Positions 61,356-64,000 of a stretch of 64,000 nt of DNA are shown here, in pieces (position 1 is the first letter of the stretch; each line of letters begins with the position of its first letter). The translations under genes and the position numbers were made by a program. The stretch is from Filimonas zeae (GTDB lineage: Bacteria > Bacteroidota > Bacteroidia > Chitinophagales > Chitinophagaceae): positions 930,001 to 994,000 of the forward strand of contig NZ_BMIB01000003.1 of NCBI RefSeq assembly GCF_014641615.1, given 5' to 3'. Below the pieces are notes generated by a model that did not search any database, was not told the DNA's origin, and saw only the letters and a list, made by a program, of their open reading frames with translations.

Positions 61356-63131
61356 ATGAAGCAACTGTTTTGCCGTATTTCGCTGGCCGGCCTGGCCCTT
61401 ACCGCCGCCGCTACCGCTGCACAAGCCCAGAACCCCATTATCCAGACCATTTATACCGCCGACCCGGCACCGCTGGTGTATAAAGACACTCTGTTCCTGT
61501 ACACCGGGCACGATGAGGACAAAGCCACCTGGTTTGTGATGAAGGACTGGCATGCGTATTCCACCACCGATATGGTGAACTGGACTGACAGAGGCGTACC
61601 CCTTTCCCTTAACACCTTTGCCTGGGCTGATAAAGATGCCTGGGCAGGCCATTGCATTTACCGCAACGGCAAATTTTACTGGTACGTACCCGTAAACGCC
61701 AAAGGCAAAGGCATGAGCATAGGCGTTGCCGTTAGTGACCGGCCCGAGGGCCCTTTTACCGATGCGCTGGGCGCCCCGCTGGTAACCGGCGGCTGGGGAT
61801 ATATTGACCCCGCTGTGTTTATAGATGAGGATGGGCAGGCTTACCTGTACTGGGGCAACCCGCACCTGTACTATGTAAAGCTGAACAACGATATGCTATC
61901 GTACGATAAAGGCACGGGCATCGTAAAAGTACCGCTGACTGAGGAAGCTTTTAAACTGCGGATACACAACGCCCACCACACTTTTGCCTGGGCAGAAAAG
62001 ATAGACGGCCTGGCATCTCACAGTATTAAAAGCCCCACCGGCAACCAATACTACTGGTATGTAAGCGCCATAGAAAAGAATACCCACCGCAAAGTAATAG
62101 GCGTAGCCGTTGGCGATAAAGCCATTGGCCCCTTTACCGATGTGCTGGGCAAACCGCTGATTACCGAACATTGCGGCGAGGGCAATATAAACCCCACCGT
62201 TATTACAGATGATGCCAAACAACCCTGGTTAACCTGGGGCGCCGAAGGCACGGAACTGTGGAGCGCGAAGCTGAACAGCGATATGATCAGCTACGATGCC
62301 ACTACCGGCCTGCAGCCCGTTGCCGCCGATAAAAAAGAAGCCTTTGCCCGTAAAATAAAAGGCACCGTAAACAGCACCGAAAAACGTTTTACTACTTACG
62401 AAGAAGGCCCCTGGCTGTACAAGCGCCAACAACAGTATTATCTGTTTTACCCCGCTGGTGGTGTGCCCGAACACCTGGCCTATTCCACCGCACCCACTGC
62501 CACCGGACCGTGGACGTATCGCGATACGGTAATGGACGTAATTAAAAAAGGCGGCGCCTTTACCAACCACCCAGGCGTGGTAGATTACAAAGGCAAAACC
62601 TGGTTGTTTTACCACAACGGCGCCTTGGCCGGCGGTGGCGGTTTTACCCGCTCCGTTTGTGTAGATGAACTACAGTTTAACACCGATGGCAGTGTGCGCA
62701 GGGTTGCACCCACCAGCGGCCTTACCACCGGCACCGGTAATTTAAACCCCTTTATACGCCACAGCGCTGCCACCATTGCCTGGGAAGAAGGCGTGGAAAC
62801 TACCACCAACGGCAACAGTGTAGTGGTAACCGATATTAATAAAGGCGACTATATTAAAGTACGCAACGTAGATTTTAAAAAGGGCGCAGGCCTGTTTACG
62901 GCCACCGTAGCCAGCGATACGCAGGGCGGTGCTATTGAAATACACCTGGACAGCCTTACCGGCCCGCTGGCAGGCAAATGCCAGGTACACAACACCGGAG
63001 GGCCGCAAAGCTGGAAAAACATTGCCACCCGCATTAACCGCATCAGCGGCGTACACGATGTATATTTCGTATTCACTGGCGGCAGTGGCAACCTGTTTCA
63101 GTGGAAAGAATGGCAGTTTGCCGCCAAATAA
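61356..63131 (+). CDS. GH43 glycosidase with internal blade duplication and CBM6-like module, 591 aa
   Basis: The start at 61356 gives a signal peptide (1-25, AAQAQ); an in-frame ATG at 61266 adds a stretch without signal character. The catalytic set is D36 (TADPAP), D151 (YIDPAV) and E350 (YEEGPW). Residues 88-209 and 210-331 are related to each other: both start FAWA and share FYWYV/YYWYV, IGVAVxD, GPFTDxLGxPL and DMxSYD. In the second copy the Asp of I-D-P is Asn279 (NINPTV). The duplication explains the extra length over the 457-aa paralogue at 3517. A CBM6-like domain follows (about 460-591). Xylosidase or arabinofuranosidase activity is likely. Confidence 0.88.
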   Translation: MKQLFCRISLAGLALTAAATAAQAQNPIIQTIYTADPAPLVYKDTLFLYTGHDEDKATWFVMKDWHAYSTTDMVNWTDRGVPLSLNTFAWADKDAWAGHCIYRNGKFYWYVPVNAKGKGMSIGVAVSDRPEGPFTDALGAPLVTGGWGYIDPAVFIDEDGQAYLYWGNPHLYYVKLNNDMLSYDKGTGIVKVPLTEEAFKLRIHNAHHTFAWAEKIDGLASHSIKSPTGNQYYWYVSAIEKNTHRKVIGVAVGDKAIGPFTDVLGKPLITEHCGEGNINPTVITDDAKQPWLTWGAEGTELWSAKLNSDMISYDATTGLQPVAADKKEAFARKIKGTVNSTEKRFTTYEEGPWLYKRQQQYYLFYPAGGVPEHLAYSTAPTATGPWTYRDTVMDVIKKGGAFTNHPGVVDYKGKTWLFYHNGALAGGGGFTRSVCVDELQFNTDGSVRRVAPTSGLTTGTGNLNPFIRHSAATIAWEEGVETTTNGNSVVVTDINKGDYIKVRNVDFKKGAGLFTATVASDTQGGAIEIHLDSLTGPLAGKCQVHNTGGPQSWKNIATRINRISGVHDVYFVFTGGSGNLFQWKEWQFAAK

Positions 63132-63146
63132 ACCATCCATTATTCT

Positions 63147-64000
63147 ATGCGTATGAAAAGAACATTGCTTGCGGGCATGCTGTTGCTGACAGCCGCCGCC
63201 CATGCTCAAAACCCGATTATACAAACCCGGCATACGGCCGACCCTGCGCCGCTGGTGTATCACGATACCGTATTTCTCTACACCGGTCATGATGAAAACA
63301 ATGCCTTCGGCTTTGTAATGAAAAACTGGCTGCTGTATACTTCAGTAGATATGGTGAACTGGACAGACCATGGCGAAGTAGCCTCGTTAAAAGACTTTTC
63401 CTGGGTGCATACCGATAACGGCGCCTGGGCCCCGCAGTGTGTGGAACGCAACGGTAAGTTTTACCTGTACTGTCCCGTGCCCAACGGCGGGGGCATAGGC
63501 GTACTGGTGGCCGACAACCCCTACGGCCCGTTTAAAGACCCCATAGGCAAACCACTGATAAAAAACAGCACGGATGATATTGACCCCACGGTACTGATAG
63601 ACAAAGATGGACAGGCCTACCTGTACTGGGGCAACCCCAACCTGTATTATGTAAAGCTGAATGCAGACATGATATCATACAGCGGAGGCATTGTAAAAGA
63701 CAGCTCGATAGCCAAAGTAAAAGGCCAGCCCGATCCCTTTCATTATCAGGAAGGCCCCTGGGCTTTTACCCGCAACGGTAAATACTATATGGCCTACGCC
63801 TCTACCTGCTGCCCGGAAGGTATGGGTTATGCCATGAGCAACACCCCCACCGGCCCCTGGGAATATAAAGGTTCTATTATGGATGGCGACCCGCGTTCCA
63901 GCGGCAACCATCCCGGCATTATTGAATACAAAGGCCAGTGGTATGTATTCGGTTTTAACTATGCGTTGCTGAAGCAAACGATGAAGAAACATGCAGAACG
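63147..64000 (+). CDS. GH43 glycosidase, 3' end beyond the window
   Basis: The frame is open from ATG 63147 (a second ATG at 63153 is equally good) to the window end, 284 codons. It has a signal peptide (HAQ, about residue 21), base D32 (TADPAP), the D of DIDPTV and the acid of YQEGPW, so the GH43 catalytic set is complete within the visible part. It lacks the duplicated segment of its neighbour and resembles the enzyme at 3517 more closely. It starts 15 nt after the previous stop, in the same transcription unit. A CBM6-like C-terminus may follow outside the window. Confidence 0.88.
   Translation, partial: MRMKRTLLAGMLLLTAAAHAQNPIIQTRHTADPAPLVYHDTVFLYTGHDENNAFGFVMKNWLLYTSVDMVNWTDHGEVASLKDFSWVHTDNGAWAPQCVERNGKFYLYCPVPNGGGIGVLVADNPYGPFKDPIGKPLIKNSTDDIDPTVLIDKDGQAYLYWGNPNLYYVKLNADMISYSGGIVKDSSIAKVKGQPDPFHYQEGPWAFTRNGKYYMAYASTCCPEGMGYAMSNTPTGPWEYKGSIMDGDPRSSGNHPGIIEYKGQWYVFGFNYALLKQTMKKHAE

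Overview
The window looks like chromosome of a Bacteroidota bacterium, most likely Chitinophagaceae. It holds four SusC/SusD-type outer-membrane pairs, a hybrid two-component regulator with sensor, kinase, receiver and AraC domains in one chain, an ECF sigma factor, a FecR anti-sigma, TAnnTTTG promoter elements and an RRM protein. Most genes start without a visible Shine-Dalgarno sequence. No rRNA, tRNA, insertion sequence or CRISPR array was recognised.

Layout. (1) 1-3.3 kb: a small unknown protein, an RRM RNA-binding protein, a TlpA-like thioredoxin and an OB-fold-like protein. (2) 3.5-23.1 kb, minus strand: a xylan/arabinoxylan-type utilisation locus. The hybrid regulator comes first, then a CE6-type acetylesterase, a GH43, SusC-SusD, SusC-SusD, a DUF1735-type lipoprotein and a second GH43. 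Two promoters in this locus share a 20-bp motif 35-36 bp upstream of their -7 elements, which I propose as the regulator's operator. (3) 23.2-28.6 kb, plus strand: an ECF sigma factor with no adjacent anti-sigma and a SusC/SusD-like pair. (4) 28.7-40.2 kb: sugar-acid catabolism in two divergent operons. The minus operon has an AraC regulator, FGGY kinase, SBF/BASS transporter, RraA-like protein with a Sec signal and a Tat-exported enolase-superfamily dehydratase. The plus operon has a semialdehyde dehydrogenase, an IlvD/Edd pentonate dehydratase, an FAH-family dehydratase and a GntP permease. The plus operon amounts to a Weimberg-type route from pentonate to 2-oxoglutarate.

(5) 40.2-47.5 kb: an AT-rich island, clearly foreign in composition. 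Four overlapping genes encode a protein built of RNA-polymerase-like DNA-binding modules, a 65-residue protein, a DndD-like SMC ATPase and a DndE-HerA fusion. A separately promoted PD-(D/E)xK-like nuclease (DUF6615-like) follows. The phosphorothioation enzymes DndA, DndB and DndC are absent. This is the best candidate for an undescribed defence system in the window.

(6) 47.5-52.3 kb: a MocR-type regulator divergent from an NmrA-like oxidoreductase, then a roughly 600-bp tract of 21-bp palindromic repeats, an AraC regulator and a flavodoxin-fold oxidoreductase. (7) 52.3-64.0 kb, plus strand: a second polysaccharide locus with FecR (no adjacent sigma factor), an STN-containing SusC, SusD and a GH3 with PA14, then a terminator. 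A new promoter follows, with a GH43 carrying an internal duplication and a further GH43 cut by the window end.

The loci fit together. Arabinoxylan side chains and xylo-oligosaccharides would be imported by the SusCD pairs and trimmed by GH43, GH3 and CE6 enzymes. Pentonates would be taken up by GntP and oxidised to 2-oxoglutarate. All functional statements rest on motif recognition by eye; no database search was run.
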